From NCBI GenBank assembly GCA_007827375.1, contig VISH01000002.1:1203001-1267000 (forward strand): a DNA stretch of 64,000 nt, read 5' to 3'. This DNA is from Alteromonadaceae bacterium 2753L.S.0a.02. Its GTDB lineage: Bacteria > Pseudomonadota > Gammaproteobacteria > Pseudomonadales > Cellvibrionaceae. The translations under genes and the position numbers were made by a program. Under the pieces are notes generated by a model, which was not told the DNA's origin, ran no database searches, and saw only the letters and a list, made by a program, of their open reading frames with translations. Below are positions 46,296 through 57,000 of this stretch, piece by piece (position 1 is the stretch's first letter; every line of letters starts with the position of its first letter).

Positions 46296-46694
46296 ATGAT
46301 TACGATATTTTACGACGCTCAATGTCCCCTTTGCTCAGCAGAGATGAGACATTTAAAAAAACACGATCACAACGGGCGTCTTCATTTGATTGATATTCAT
46401 TCTTCCGAAATGCGCGAGCAGTTCCCGGAAATAAGCCTTACCGAAGCTAGACTTGTTCTGCACGGATACGATGATCAGGGCTATTTAATGCGTGGTTTGG
46501 ATGTCACTGTCGCTGCATGGAGCGCTGTGGGTAAAGGCTATCGTGTGGCATTTTTACGTTGGCCTGGGGTGCGTTGCGTGGCGGATCTAGGGTACCAGTG
46601 GTTTGCCAATAACCGGTTTCGCATTTCCGGATTGCTTACGGGAAAACAGCGTTGCGAATGTTCTAGTTCTGCACAAGACAATTGTGAGCGGTAA
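46296..46694 (+). CDS. DCC family (DUF393) thiol-disulfide oxidoreductase-like protein
   Basis: 132 residues. The N-terminal FYDAQCPLCSAEM has the CxxC redox motif (Cys10, Cys13) and the DxxCxxC pattern that defines DUF393/DCC1 proteins, a thioredoxin-like branch. A conserved LIDIHS block follows, where other members have a DL or DI pair. The C-terminal CECSS Cys residues are extra. Cytosolic, no signal peptide. Last gene of the unit that begins with the deacetylase. Redox partner unknown. Confidence 0.85.
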   Translation: MITIFYDAQCPLCSAEMRHLKKHDHNGRLHLIDIHSSEMREQFPEISLTEARLVLHGYDDQGYLMRGLDVTVAAWSAVGKGYRVAFLRWPGVRCVADLGYQWFANNRFRISGLLTGKQRCECSSSAQDNCER

Positions 46695-46728
46695 GACGCA
46701 ACTTTTCGAGACACAATGAACCGTTTAA

Positions 46729-46755
46729 AAAAGGGGCTTGTAAAAAGCCCCTTTT
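46729..46755. terminator. Bidirectional intrinsic terminator
   Basis: AAAAGGGGCTT and AAGCCCCTTTT form a perfect 11-bp A/T-flanked stem with a 5-nt loop (GTAAA) between two convergent genes. The T-rich arm acts for the plus-strand unit and the A-rich arm for the minus strand. Confidence 0.8.
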
Positions 46756-46777
46756 GGGTGAGATCTATCAAGACCGC

Positions 46778-48502
46778 TTATTTGCCTGCGGGGTTATAAA
46801 CCCAAATCATATTGTTGACGTGATTACCGGTATCTTCACCGATGATTACGCGGCCGTCGTCGAGCACTACGATGTTATCTGGGTTAGAGATGTTGTCCAG
46901 TGCACAACGGTTTTCTGCAGCGTCACCGTCATAAGGTCCGCCAACAACAACTGGCTCCATGCGGGTAGTGTTGTAGCTGGCATCAAGACCGAAGCGGTAA
47001 ACTGCACCACACTTGTTCTCTTCAACTTGAATGTCACCTTCGTCGTCTGACATACCTTTGGCTACTTCACTCATGGCCACATACATATAGGGCACAGCGC
47101 CGGAAGCGACACCCGCGTAGTTGATATTAACGCCTTCCATTTTGCGGAATTCAACAGTTGCTCCTTTGGCACCAGCTGCTTTTAGGGTTTCGAGGAAAGC
47201 AACGCGATTATCTGCAGCGCCGCCAGCAGCCCAGGTAGCAACTTCAGCATCCGTGATGTAGCTGTTGCTGCCATCTACGAAGTCAGTTTCATCGATACCG
47301 TCATAAGTATTGATCCAAGCTTCGATTTCCGTATTAGTGCCATGGGCAAGCTCGATCCAGGAAACGTTGAACCCGGCTTTTTCGGTATTCGAGGTGGCAT
47401 CTTGCGTCAGCTTGGCAGCGTAGAGGGTACCAGCAGTGAGATCACCAGCGGTGTCGGCAACAAACTTGTAGAAACCTTTGTTGGTGCCGTCGTCAGTGAG
47501 GTAAACGGTTTTGTGGTCTGGCATTACCACGGGGTTTTCGTGAGCGTAGCGACCCATGGCAAACAGCTTAACGGGCGCCGGACTGGTTTCTTTCGGGTTG
47601 GTAATCTCTACGATGTAGCCGTAGTCGTATGGGTTGGGATAAGTGCCGCCCAAATACGTTTGAATATTTTGTACATCTGCGTAGTTGGGGTAACCGCCAG
47701 AGTACGCGGTGTTGTTCCACTCTTTGGTGTTCTCAGCTTCGTAGTTTTCTTCTGAAGTGAGTGGCGTGCCCCATGGAGACAGGGTACCGAAGCAATTGAT
47801 CATGGTGCCGGCAACGCCGCTGAAATCGATGTTCAAAGCGGAGCCAGTTGTCCAGGTACCGTCTTCTTCGAGTGTTAACTCAATGCGGGACATCGCGCCG
47901 GGGCGATCTTCCCACGCGGTGAACAACAAGCCGGTGCTGCCATCAGCGCTGGTCGGTAGATAGGCGTTAAAGTCTGGGTTTTCGGATTGTTTGATTAAAG
48001 CATCGCCTGCGCCGTTTACAATTGCGCCAAGACCGTAAGGCAGGGTACTTGTGAAGGTATCGCCCTCACGGCCCAATACCTGATAGCTGCCACCAGCAAC
48101 AACAGTGGTTTGTGCTTCAGCGGAATCACTGGCAGGAACTGCAACACCGGTCATGTAGGGATCGAGATTATCGACGTCTACACCAACCCAAGCGCCCACA
48201 GCGGCCTTACCTTCATCGCCTGGGAGGGATGTATCGGGGTGTTGAATATTAAAAAAGAATTCACCGTTATCGGTTTTATACATACCGGTAACTTCTGAAC
48301 CCAGTGGCGTGGTCACCAGACGCACGAGTTTTGCGGGAGGTACACCAACACCGGGTTGACCTTGAGGGCCCTGAGCGCCGGTATCACCCTGCGGCCCTTG
48401 TGGACCCTGGGCGCCTTGGGCACCGTCTTTACCATCATCGCCACTACATGCGGAAAGCAAAACAGCCATGGAAACGGCTGATGCAAGAGCTAATTTTTTC
48501 AT
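46778..48502 (-). CDS. PhoX-like (DUF839) lipoprotein with collagen-like tether
   Basis: 574 residues. Lipobox LSAC gives lipidated Cys19. Residues 21-54 are about eleven Gly-X-Y triplets (GDDGKDGAQGAQGPQG), a bacterial collagen-like stalk. The rest fits the PhoX/DUF839 beta-propeller: NPVVMPDHKTVYLTDDGTNKGFYKFV in the middle and NISNPDNIVVLDDGRVIIGED near the C terminus. PhoX enzymes are Ca/Fe-dependent alkaline phosphatases, but many DUF839 proteins lack proven activity. TAT export is usual for PhoX, whereas this one has a Sec lipoprotein signal. A cytochrome gene lies upstream on the same strand, 153 bp away. Confidence 0.78.
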   Translation of the reverse strand: MKKLALASAVSMAVLLSACSGDDGKDGAQGAQGPQGPQGDTGAQGPQGQPGVGVPPAKLVRLVTTPLGSEVTGMYKTDNGEFFFNIQHPDTSLPGDEGKAAVGAWVGVDVDNLDPYMTGVAVPASDSAEAQTTVVAGGSYQVLGREGDTFTSTLPYGLGAIVNGAGDALIKQSENPDFNAYLPTSADGSTGLLFTAWEDRPGAMSRIELTLEEDGTWTTGSALNIDFSGVAGTMINCFGTLSPWGTPLTSEENYEAENTKEWNNTAYSGGYPNYADVQNIQTYLGGTYPNPYDYGYIVEITNPKETSPAPVKLFAMGRYAHENPVVMPDHKTVYLTDDGTNKGFYKFVADTAGDLTAGTLYAAKLTQDATSNTEKAGFNVSWIELAHGTNTEIEAWINTYDGIDETDFVDGSNSYITDAEVATWAAGGAADNRVAFLETLKAAGAKGATVEFRKMEGVNINYAGVASGAVPYMYVAMSEVAKGMSDDEGDIQVEENKCGAVYRFGLDASYNTTRMEPVVVGGPYDGDAAENRCALDNISNPDNIVVLDDGRVIIGEDTGNHVNNMIWVYNPAGK

Positions 48503-48655
48503 ACAAATGGTCCCTGCTTTTTATAACCTATGAATTGAGGAGACCAAAACGTAATGGAAATGTGTTGCGTCTATGTTTACGTTATGTGAAAGCTTTGCGA
48601 CAGTATTTTGACGATGCTTGTATACAGACGCAATGAATCCTGCGCCTGAATGTAT

Positions 48656-50359
48656 TTATTCGCTCCAATCCAGCCTTATATCCCAACCGTAATAGCGATA
48701 TTCCAGCTCCAATGGAGCAATTTCCTCGTTGATTTCATTGAAAATATTTTCGGAAGGCACCCAGGTGGCGTCGCGTCCAAAAATATAACTTTGATGGCGC
48801 ACGATTTGGGTGTAGGCCTTATTCAACATCTGAGCGCGCTCTGGGGACGGTGCAAGCAGGGAATAAACATCGGCAGACTGCACTGAATCTTCTTTGACGG
48901 TTCCGTCCTCGTTATACCACTTCGCCAACATCTCGGGATTTTGGCGGAACTCATTGCCACCTCCGCTGCGTTGCAGGTAGCGCAGGATTTCTCCGCCCTG
49001 TTCAGAAATAGAAGGTGCATCGGCCATGTCGTGTAAATCGATATATTTCCAACCCGCAGCCCCCGTGACTTTACGTGCATAAGAGAAGGTGTTGTCAATG
49101 GTGGTGCCGATGGCGGAATGGCAGCCCATGCAGAAAGTACGCTCTTCAAAGGATTGCGGGCGTAGTTCGCCGTCATAGTCTTCGATAAATCCTTGTACGT
49201 ACCACCCCATGCCATTGTCGAAACCTTCGTGTCGGCGGTTCACAAAGGAGGGTAAATTTTCTAGACGTTTCTCTTTACGTTCATTGGCATATCGGCTTTC
49301 AATGGAATTTTGATCAAGCACTGTCACTTTTCGCATGTAACGCAGTTCTTTCATACGAGGTGGAATATAAATGCCGCCTTGGTTATCCACACCCAAATAG
49401 CGCACCGAGTGCATGAACTCGGTACCTTCAGGGAATTGCTGAAAAGTCACTGGAACCGAACTGGCGTCACCAACGTAGTGGCTGCGACTGTTCACTTGCG
49501 TGGCTGTTTCCATCACGCCGTTGTTGTCGATGTCAGCGCCAAGGTCTTGTTCGTTGATTGGCCAGATAGAGGCTTGTTCCAGGTCTTTGAGGCTGATCTC
49601 TATCAAAGTGAGGTTTGTGTAATACACGTCGGCATTAAACTCGCCATTTAGTTCACGGAATAGCTTGGGCAAACGGATAACCACATCATCTGTGGCGCCG
49701 TTAGTGGGCCAAAAAGTACCGGGAAACGGCTTGTAGTTGAAGGCAACCCAGTAGCTGCCATCTTTTGCGAGGCCACGTTCATCGAATGCTGCTGCACCCA
49801 GGGGATAGTCGCGTAAATCCGGACTAAATCCCTGCCAATTCAGGGATTCTAGTCTCGCTGGCAAATCGGTGTAATTTTCGGTGGACACATATTCTGTGAT
49901 AGCGGCATCACTTATGGTTGCCAGCCACTCGCTGCGATCCTCAAACAGGTTGCTCCAGTGATTGCTTACTCCGACATCGGAGAATCCGTAGTCACCCTGC
50001 AACGCGCCGTCGTCCAGTTGGTTAAATCGTGGCTGCTGACGGTCGTATAGCTGGTGGCAGGTGTAGCAAGGGTTAAAGCGGCCTTCGGTCTTTGTGTAGC
50101 ATTGCGGAGGAATAGTGGCCTCTAGGTTGAGTATCTTGTCCTCGCGCACGGCGACGCGTCGATCCTCTGTAACCTCTGGCAGGCTTGAGCTGGTCAGGTC
50201 GGTTGGTTGTACGGTCGGAATCGCAGTGGGAATCACGGTTGGAGAGTCAGGCGTCTCGGTTTTTGGATTATCGGAGGGCTTACAGGATTGCACCGCAAAG
50301 GAGATAGCAAGACCGGCAGCAACAGCGACCAGTCCAGAATAGACAATTTTCATAACCAC
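48656..50359 (-). CDS. Diheme c-type cytochrome lipoprotein, uncharacterised
   Basis: 567 residues. The signal (VAAGLAISFAVQSC) suggests lipidation at Cys26, followed by a Pro/Thr-rich tether. Two heme-binding CxxCH motifs are present: CYTCH (98-102) and CMGCH (410-414). About 300 residues lie between them with no recognised fold. The second motif is in a domain that looks like peroxidase or DHC families. Both motifs being intact suggests electron transfer in the periplasm or at the surface. It is co-oriented with the PhoX-like gene downstream. Name and reaction unknown. Confidence 0.7.
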   Translation of the reverse strand: MVMKIVYSGLVAVAAGLAISFAVQSCKPSDNPKTETPDSPTVIPTAIPTVQPTDLTSSSLPEVTEDRRVAVREDKILNLEATIPPQCYTKTEGRFNPCYTCHQLYDRQQPRFNQLDDGALQGDYGFSDVGVSNHWSNLFEDRSEWLATISDAAITEYVSTENYTDLPARLESLNWQGFSPDLRDYPLGAAAFDERGLAKDGSYWVAFNYKPFPGTFWPTNGATDDVVIRLPKLFRELNGEFNADVYYTNLTLIEISLKDLEQASIWPINEQDLGADIDNNGVMETATQVNSRSHYVGDASSVPVTFQQFPEGTEFMHSVRYLGVDNQGGIYIPPRMKELRYMRKVTVLDQNSIESRYANERKEKRLENLPSFVNRRHEGFDNGMGWYVQGFIEDYDGELRPQSFEERTFCMGCHSAIGTTIDNTFSYARKVTGAAGWKYIDLHDMADAPSISEQGGEILRYLQRSGGGNEFRQNPEMLAKWYNEDGTVKEDSVQSADVYSLLAPSPERAQMLNKAYTQIVRHQSYIFGRDATWVPSENIFNEINEEIAPLELEYRYYGWDIRLDWSE

Positions 50360-50466
50360 TCAATATCTGTTCAGAATTAAACCGCAAAGCCTAAGGCTTG
50401 AATGTGTCAGATATTTTGCAGTTTTATGCGTGGTGAATGAAAAAGTAACGGATGTGAGGCACTGAA

Positions 50467-51261
50467 CTACAGCAAGTCACCGTGGGGCCCTACTTCGGGG
50501 ATGCCCTTTATGTCTTTCACTGCGTTTTTGGCGTGTCGTTGCAGTGCTTTTTCTGGAGTGTTTTTTGCGACTTCCCGGAGCAAGGGAATGTATTTTTCGT
50601 CTTTAGTTTTGGCGAGTACTTTACATAACCAGCCCAGTGCGTCGCCATCAGGAAAACGTTGATGTACTTTGGTATAGAGATCTTTAATACGCTGTTCACT
50701 GAGGTTAATCAACTCTTGGTCATCAAAGTGGTGATGGTAAATTTGGCTTGCTCCCGCGCGAATCAGCTCGTAGTTGTCTGAGGTGAGCATATTAATAATT
50801 CGCTGCTTGACGAGGCGCTCTGCGGGCACATCGTCAAGGCCGGCAGAGATCGTGGGATTGTAAGAGGCGAAATCCTCCATTACAGCGAGTGATGACTTTG
50901 CGTGCCGTCTTAATTTGGATGATCTTCCTTTCTCGATTATTGCTGCAATGGTTTCACGGTATTTGGGATTTCCGGAGTATGCCAATGATTGAACTCGCCA
51001 GGCGTTACCCTCTGTCCAGTCTTGCCCCCGCTGCGACATATTGTTCAGCAGGTCTGTTTCCACAATGTTGAACAGTGCTGGGTCGGTAATACCAGACCAT
51101 TTGAGGGGACGAAGCACTTCTCTCGGATTTGGGCCGGCGTTTCGATAAGCGGCAATAGTTGCCTGCAGTTCGTCATCCAGTGCGGAAGCATCAACAAAAA
51201 TTGGGGAAAGGCTACAAACTAAGCAGCACCATTTAAGCAGTAACAAGCTGAAGTTTTTCAA
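50467..51261 (-). CDS. Exported HEAT-repeat-like protein of unknown function
   Basis: 264 residues with a signal peptide (LLLLKWCCLVCSLSPIFVDA). The mature part consists of helical pairs with recurrent Ala/Leu spacing (KLRRHAKSSLAVMEDF, KALQRHAKNAVKDIKG), which suggests an armadillo/HEAT-type scaffold. No catalytic motif is visible. Likely a periplasmic protein-binding partner. It diverges from the nuclease gene at 51365, and a palindrome lies in the control region between them. Distance to the cytochrome gene downstream is 107 bp. Function unknown. Confidence 0.65.
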   Translation of the reverse strand: MKNFSLLLLKWCCLVCSLSPIFVDASALDDELQATIAAYRNAGPNPREVLRPLKWSGITDPALFNIVETDLLNNMSQRGQDWTEGNAWRVQSLAYSGNPKYRETIAAIIEKGRSSKLRRHAKSSLAVMEDFASYNPTISAGLDDVPAERLVKQRIINMLTSDNYELIRAGASQIYHHHFDDQELINLSEQRIKDLYTKVHQRFPDGDALGWLCKVLAKTKDEKYIPLLREVAKNTPEKALQRHAKNAVKDIKGIPEVGPHGDLL

Positions 51262-51308
51262 TTTATGAATCCGTTTATAGTTGTAAGCGTGGTAAGGAAG
51301 AGCTTAGG

Positions 51309-51337
51309 GTACACTGAGCCATGGTGGCTGAGCGTAC
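51309..51337. promoter_or_regulatory. 29-bp imperfect palindrome upstream of the AddAB-like operon
   Basis: GTAC-a-CT-g-AGCCA-tgg-TGGCT-g-AG-c-GTAC matches in 11 of 13 arm positions. It lies 28 bp before the nuclease gene and 47 bp from the divergent exported-protein gene, where a repressor could control both. It does not match LexA. Confidence 0.4.
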
Positions 51338-51364
51338 GCCAGCGATAAATTAGAAAATTTACCA

Positions 51365-54067
51365 ATGCCAGACATAATACATTTTGAAAACCATTTCGCG
51401 AAACTGGATGCAGAGCAGGATCTGGTTTTAACCCCAAACGAGCGACTCAGCCGTTTTATTCGCGATGCATACAGCGAATATCAAGCTGCGCAATCCAATT
51501 TTGCCTTTGTGAGTGTTACCGCGAATTCCTATCAAAGCTGGTTGGTGCGGCAATGGCAGGCGTTAACCAGCCGTCGTGAGCATCCCAGTGCGGGTTTGAG
51601 TTTGCTTTCGGTGCAGCAAGAATTTCTGGTGTGGCAGGCATTGTTGGAGGCTCATCCGGAAACTTCTGCCCTGTTAAACCTGAGTGCGACTGCCCAGGCC
51701 GCCGCTGACGCCTGGCTACTCGTTCACGAATGGCGCTTAGATATCACTTCACTCAAGGATTCGCAGCATTTGCAGAGTCATCTTCTGTTTCGGGAATGGT
51801 CGTACGAGTTCCAGCAATGGTGCAGTGAGAATGACGCTTTGAGTCGCGCACAGCTACCGGCAGTTATCGAGCAGGCAATTGTGCAGCGCCAGTTGACCAC
51901 GCCACGCTGTGTATTTCTTTATGGTTTCGACGAGCATTCTCCTGCGATGCAGGCACTCCTTAATGCAATGCAAAAACGGGGAAGCAAAATTGACGATATA
52001 ACTCTCGATATGCAAGCAGGGCATGTGAAGCGTTTTGCCTGTGCTGATCCGCAAAGTGAACTGCTCAGCGTCGCCTGGTGGAGTTACCGACTACTGCAAC
52101 AGCAGCCAAACAGTCGCATTGGTGTTGTCGTGCCAGATTTAACCGCACGGCGTGCCCAAGTGCTTAGAAGTTTTAATGCGGTGTTTGAACCCAGTGTTAT
52201 TGAGCCCCAGGCAGCAACGCACGCACCGGGGTTCAACCTTTCTGCGGGTCAGCCTCTGGCGCGTGTACCGCTCGCTCAGGCGGCATTAGCTGCGTTACAG
52301 TTAAACCAGCACCAGCAAACACTGGACGACACCAGCAAATTACTGTTGTCGCCGTTTTTGGGTTTACATTCTGAACTCCAGGTACGTGCACAATTGGACG
52401 TGAATTTACGTGATCGGGATGAATTACAGGTGGGTCGGCAATTATTAATCACCTGTGCAGCGGAATTTTGTGATGCGGAGCAACAGCCTCTTTGTCCGAA
52501 TTTTTATCAAGGCCTTAAACGATTCGATCAAATAGCCAAGCTGCACACCAACAAGCGCTATCTACCCAGTGAATGGCTAAAGGTATTTACGGAGCAATTG
52601 CAATGCTTGGGTTGGCCAGGGGAGCGATCGCTGGATACTCTGGAATATCAACAGCTCCAGGCCTGGCAGGAAACCCTCAATGAATTTAACTCACTCGATC
52701 TGGCGGTGGCAGCGTTAAGCCTTAGCGATGCGCTGAGTGTATTGCGCCGTTGCCTACAGCAGAATAGTTTCCAGGCGCAAACCAGAAAATCGCCGCTGCA
52801 AATTCTGGGTATTTTGGAAGCTGCGGGCTTGCCGTTTGATTATCTTTGGGTGACCGGATTGGATGACGAAACCTGGCCACCGGCGCCCTCTCCAAACCCC
52901 TTATTGCCACTTTCACTGCAAGTTTCGAATAACGCGCCGCAGAGCTCTGCGGAGCGTGAAGCTTTGTATGCGTCGCGTCATACGCAACGTTGGTATGAAA
53001 GTGCCCGACATTTGGTATTCAGCCACGCTGTTGTGAAAGATGATAAACAACGTCTCCCAAGCCCCTTAATTCAGTCACTGGACTGCAGTGAATTCGACAT
53101 AAATACCGAACCTGCGCTGGCACAGTTGCAACTGCAACACAGCAAACTCGAAGTGCTTACCGATAACTTTGGCGGTGCGGTGCGCGAACCGCAGGCGATC
53201 AAAGGTGGTTCAAGCATTTTACGAGATATGGCAGCTTGCCCTTTTCAGGCGTTTGCTCGACACCGCTTGCATGCCTCAACCATTGCCGATATCGACATCG
53301 GTTTGAATGCTGCTGAGCGTGGCAATCTGGTTCATCACGCCCTGGAAATCGTGTGGCGTAATTTGCTCGATTCGAAGCGTCTGCAAAACTGTGATGATAC
53401 GCAATTGCAAAAAATAGTGAGCGCTGCAATTCGTGCTGCTCTTGCCGGTATTCGCCATAAAAATTTTATTGGCTACCGTTTCGTTGAGTTGGAAACCCTG
53501 CGCTTGCAGGCCTTGGTTTTTGAATGGCTGCAACTCGAAAAACAGCGCGCCCCTTTTAAAGTGGTGTTCAATGAAAGTCGCAGACAATTACAGCTGGGGG
53601 GGTTGCCGCTAACAATTCGCTATGATCGTGTAGATTTGCTTGAAGACGGCAGTTTGTTTGTGATCGATTACAAAACCGGTATTAGTCATATAAACGCGTG
53701 GGAGGGTGAACGACCCGATCAACCGCAGGTACCGCTCTACGCGATTGCCAATCGCGACAAGGTTGTCGGCGCCGCGTTTGCTCAAATAAATAATCGTGAA
53801 GTGGTTTTAAAGGGGCTTAGCGAGAATACTGAGATTGCACCCGGCATTAAAGATCCGCGAGATGAAAAAAATCTGGATCTCCCGAAAAACTGGCCGGAAA
53901 TTCTGGCCCACTGGCAATCGACTTTAGAGAGTCTTGCGAGCGAATTTCTTGCCGGCAAAGCGACGGTAGACCCCAAAGTCGCCGCCACGACTTGCCGGTA
54001 TTGCGAGTTACGCGGTTTTTGTCGTATTCGCGAAACTGTGCGTGAGAACGGGGAGGGCAATCAGTGA
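51365..54067 (+). CDS. AddB-like PD-(D/E)XK nuclease / inactive helicase subunit
   Basis: 900 residues. The N-terminal two thirds is a degenerate helicase-like region without a clear Walker A. The C-terminal nuclease has VIDYKTG with Asp768 and Lys770 as catalytic pair. Four Cys (625, then 877, 880, 886 as C-x2-C-x5-C) match the AddB iron-sulfur cluster layout. It corresponds to proteins annotated 'probable DNA repair protein' in beta/gammaproteobacteria. With the helicase subunit encoded next it should process double-strand ends for recombination. The 4-bp overlap (stop/start) with that gene indicates translational coupling. RecBCD genes are not in this window. Confidence 0.87.
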   Translation: MPDIIHFENHFAKLDAEQDLVLTPNERLSRFIRDAYSEYQAAQSNFAFVSVTANSYQSWLVRQWQALTSRREHPSAGLSLLSVQQEFLVWQALLEAHPETSALLNLSATAQAAADAWLLVHEWRLDITSLKDSQHLQSHLLFREWSYEFQQWCSENDALSRAQLPAVIEQAIVQRQLTTPRCVFLYGFDEHSPAMQALLNAMQKRGSKIDDITLDMQAGHVKRFACADPQSELLSVAWWSYRLLQQQPNSRIGVVVPDLTARRAQVLRSFNAVFEPSVIEPQAATHAPGFNLSAGQPLARVPLAQAALAALQLNQHQQTLDDTSKLLLSPFLGLHSELQVRAQLDVNLRDRDELQVGRQLLITCAAEFCDAEQQPLCPNFYQGLKRFDQIAKLHTNKRYLPSEWLKVFTEQLQCLGWPGERSLDTLEYQQLQAWQETLNEFNSLDLAVAALSLSDALSVLRRCLQQNSFQAQTRKSPLQILGILEAAGLPFDYLWVTGLDDETWPPAPSPNPLLPLSLQVSNNAPQSSAEREALYASRHTQRWYESARHLVFSHAVVKDDKQRLPSPLIQSLDCSEFDINTEPALAQLQLQHSKLEVLTDNFGGAVREPQAIKGGSSILRDMAACPFQAFARHRLHASTIADIDIGLNAAERGNLVHHALEIVWRNLLDSKRLQNCDDTQLQKIVSAAIRAALAGIRHKNFIGYRFVELETLRLQALVFEWLQLEKQRAPFKVVFNESRRQLQLGGLPLTIRYDRVDLLEDGSLFVIDYKTGISHINAWEGERPDQPQVPLYAIANRDKVVGAAFAQINNREVVLKGLSENTEIAPGIKDPRDEKNLDLPKNWPEILAHWQSTLESLASEFLAGKATVDPKVAATTCRYCELRGFCRIRETVRENGEGNQ

Positions 54068-57000
54068 ATATCCCCGATGCTCAGCAACGCCTCGAAGCGC
54101 TGAATCCAAACAGTTCCTTTATTTGTGAAGCACCGGCAGGCAGTGGAAAAACTGAGTTGCTAACTCAGCGCTTTTTGGTGCTGTTGGCACGCGTAAAACG
54201 CCCGGAAGAAATATTAGCCATCACCTTTACCCGCAAAGCGACTGGTGAAATGCGCGAGCGGCTTTTACAGTCTCTGCAAATGGCACAATTGCAAGAACCT
54301 GAGGAAAGTCATCGCCGCCTCACTTGGAAACTCGCGCGCGATGTACTGGAGGCGGACAGCATTCACAATTGGCAACTGTTGCAGAATCCTAACCGTTTGC
54401 AAATAAAAACGTTTGATAGCTTATGCACGTCGTTAACCCGGCAATTGCCAATGGAATCTTCCTTTGGGAGTCAGCCGCAGATTTGTGACGATGCCAATGA
54501 ATTGTACCGGTCAGCCGTTCATGCATTACTGGCAACTCTGGAGGATGATTGCCACTGGGCCGAGGCCTTGGCTGTGGTATTGCAGTTGTTGGACAACCGA
54601 TTTAATCGTGTTGAAGCACTGCTGGTGCAACTGCTTAGCAAACGCGAACAATGGCTGCCTTTAATTGGTCGTGCGCAGATGGCTGATACCATTCGCGAAA
54701 AATTTAGCGAACATTTCACTACAGTAATTCGCGAAACGATCGCTCAACTGCAACAACTGATCCCTACAAAATTACAATCTGAAATTATCAGCCTTGCTGG
54801 CTACGCCGCCCACAATCTGCAAACCAGCGAAAAAACCTCGGTTATCAGTCATTGTTTAAATATTGATGTGGACAACCAGGCACTGCCAGATGCCTCGCCG
54901 GAAGGTGTCGCCAAGTGGTTGGGTTTGCTGGAAATGCTGAAAACTCAAAAAGGCGAGTGGCGTAAAAATGTGACGGTCACTTTGGGGTTTCCGAGCGGTA
55001 AGGGAGCCGATAAAAAAGCCTGTGATGCTCGCAAGGCACAATTAAAAGACCTTGTGACGCAGCTTAGGGAAATACCGGGCTTAGATGACGCTTTAAATGA
55101 TTTAAAAACCTTACCCACGTTCGAGGTAGACGCGCAACAGTGGCAGTTATTACAGGCATTGTTTACGGTGCTACCGGTTCTGACGGCACAATTAACCTTA
55201 GTTTTTGCAGAAAAAAATCAGGTGGATTTCACTGAAATCAGTCTGGCGGCACGCCGTGCCCTGGGCAGTGCTGATGAACCCAGCCAGCTTTCGCTAAAAA
55301 TGGATTACCGTTTAAGTCATATTTTAGTGGATGAGTTTCAGGATACTTCTGCCGGGCAAATCGAATTGCTCAATCAATTAACGGCCGGCTGGCAACCAGA
55401 TGATCAGCGCACACTTTTTTGTGTGGGCGATGCGATGCAGTCCATTTACGCTTTTCGCGGCGCCAACGTGGGCTTGTTTTTAAGTGCCCGTGAGCAGGGT
55501 TTGGAAAATGTCGATTTACAGTCGTTGCGGCTCACCGCTAATTTTAGGTCACAGGCTGGAATTGTGACATGGGTCAATCATACCTTTGCGCGCGCGTTTC
55601 CCGAGAAAAGCAATATTAGCCATGGCGCGGTAAGTTATTCGGCGTCCGATTCCATCAACCCAGACTTGCCGGGCGATGCGGTAACAATTCATGGATTTAT
55701 CGATGATAACGATGGTGAGCGCGAAGCGGCTGCGATGGTTAATATTATCCGCGCGTGTCAGACGGAGAACCCAGAGGGTACAATTGCCGTGTTGGTTCGC
55801 AGTCGCAATGCACTGTCAGCATTATTACCGGCACTGCAGAATGAGGGCATGCAATTTCGTGCAGTTGATCTGCAGCCGTTGGGCGAAACAGCCGTGGTAC
55901 AGGATTTATTAAGCCTGAGTCGTGCACTTCTGCATCCCGCCGATCGCGTTGCTTGGCTTTCGCTACTGCGCGCGCCCTGGTGCGGTTTGCTTTTACAAGA
56001 TTTGGAAATTATTGCCAATCAGAGCTGCAGCACCCAAGAACAATACCCAACCCTGCTGCAGCAATGTCAGCGGGCGCTCGAGTTAAAAATGTTGGGTGAT
56101 GACGCACTATTACGACTCAACAAGATATTGCCCGTACTCCAGACAGCGCTTGCTGAGCAACTTCGCAAGCCGCTGCGAGATTGGGTCGAAGGTGTCTGGC
56201 TGGCGCTTGGTGGTGGGGCCTGTGTGGCCAATGCGGAAGCTCTGGAAAATGCTCACAGGTTTTTTGAATTACTGGAAACCTGGGAATACGCGTGTGATCT
56301 GCCCTCGTTTCGGGTATTACATAACGCCGTTGCAGGCCTTTTCGCTGCACCCGACCCGCAGGCGGATGATCGCTTGCAATTAATGACCATACATAAATCC
56401 AAGGGTTTGCAATTCGATACGGTTATCGTGCCCGGTTTGGCTAGGCGTGGTAACAATCGCTATGACGATTTACTACTGTGGCATGAGCGTGTTAATCACC
56501 ATGGTGAAGCGCAGCTCCTGATGTCTCCGCTTACCCAGGTTTCAGGAAGCGAGCGACATCCCAATTACCAGTATCTCGTCGCTGAGAGTGGTAAGAAGGC
56601 TGTACTGGAAACGTGCCGTCTGCTTTATGTGGCCTGCACCCGAGCACGCCAGCGTTTGCATCTGTGTTTTACAACGTCTGAAAACAGTAAAAATCCTGGA
56701 GAATTGCGTGCGCCTGCTGCTGGTAGCTTATTGTCGAGTATTTGGGCATCGGTTGCACTGCACGTGCAGCCCGATAAGCCACCGCAGGCAGACGAAAATC
56801 ATCAAACCAGTGCGTTGTCTGCACCTGAGCCCGAAATTCAACGCCTGGTTACCGCCTGGCAGTCGCCTGCCATTTTGCGGGAAAACCTCCTTGCAGATGC
56901 GATTCCACCCTACGACTATGATGAGTCGTTGAATCGCCCGGACTGGACGCCGCAAGATCCAACAGCGCGTTATTCGGGAACCCTGGTGCATCGTTATTTA

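Noticed and set aside
48575..48592. Pho-box-like sequence upstream of the PhoX-like gene
   Set aside because: Only the first 7-mer (CTTTCAC) matches; the second repeat does not and the site is too far from the -35.
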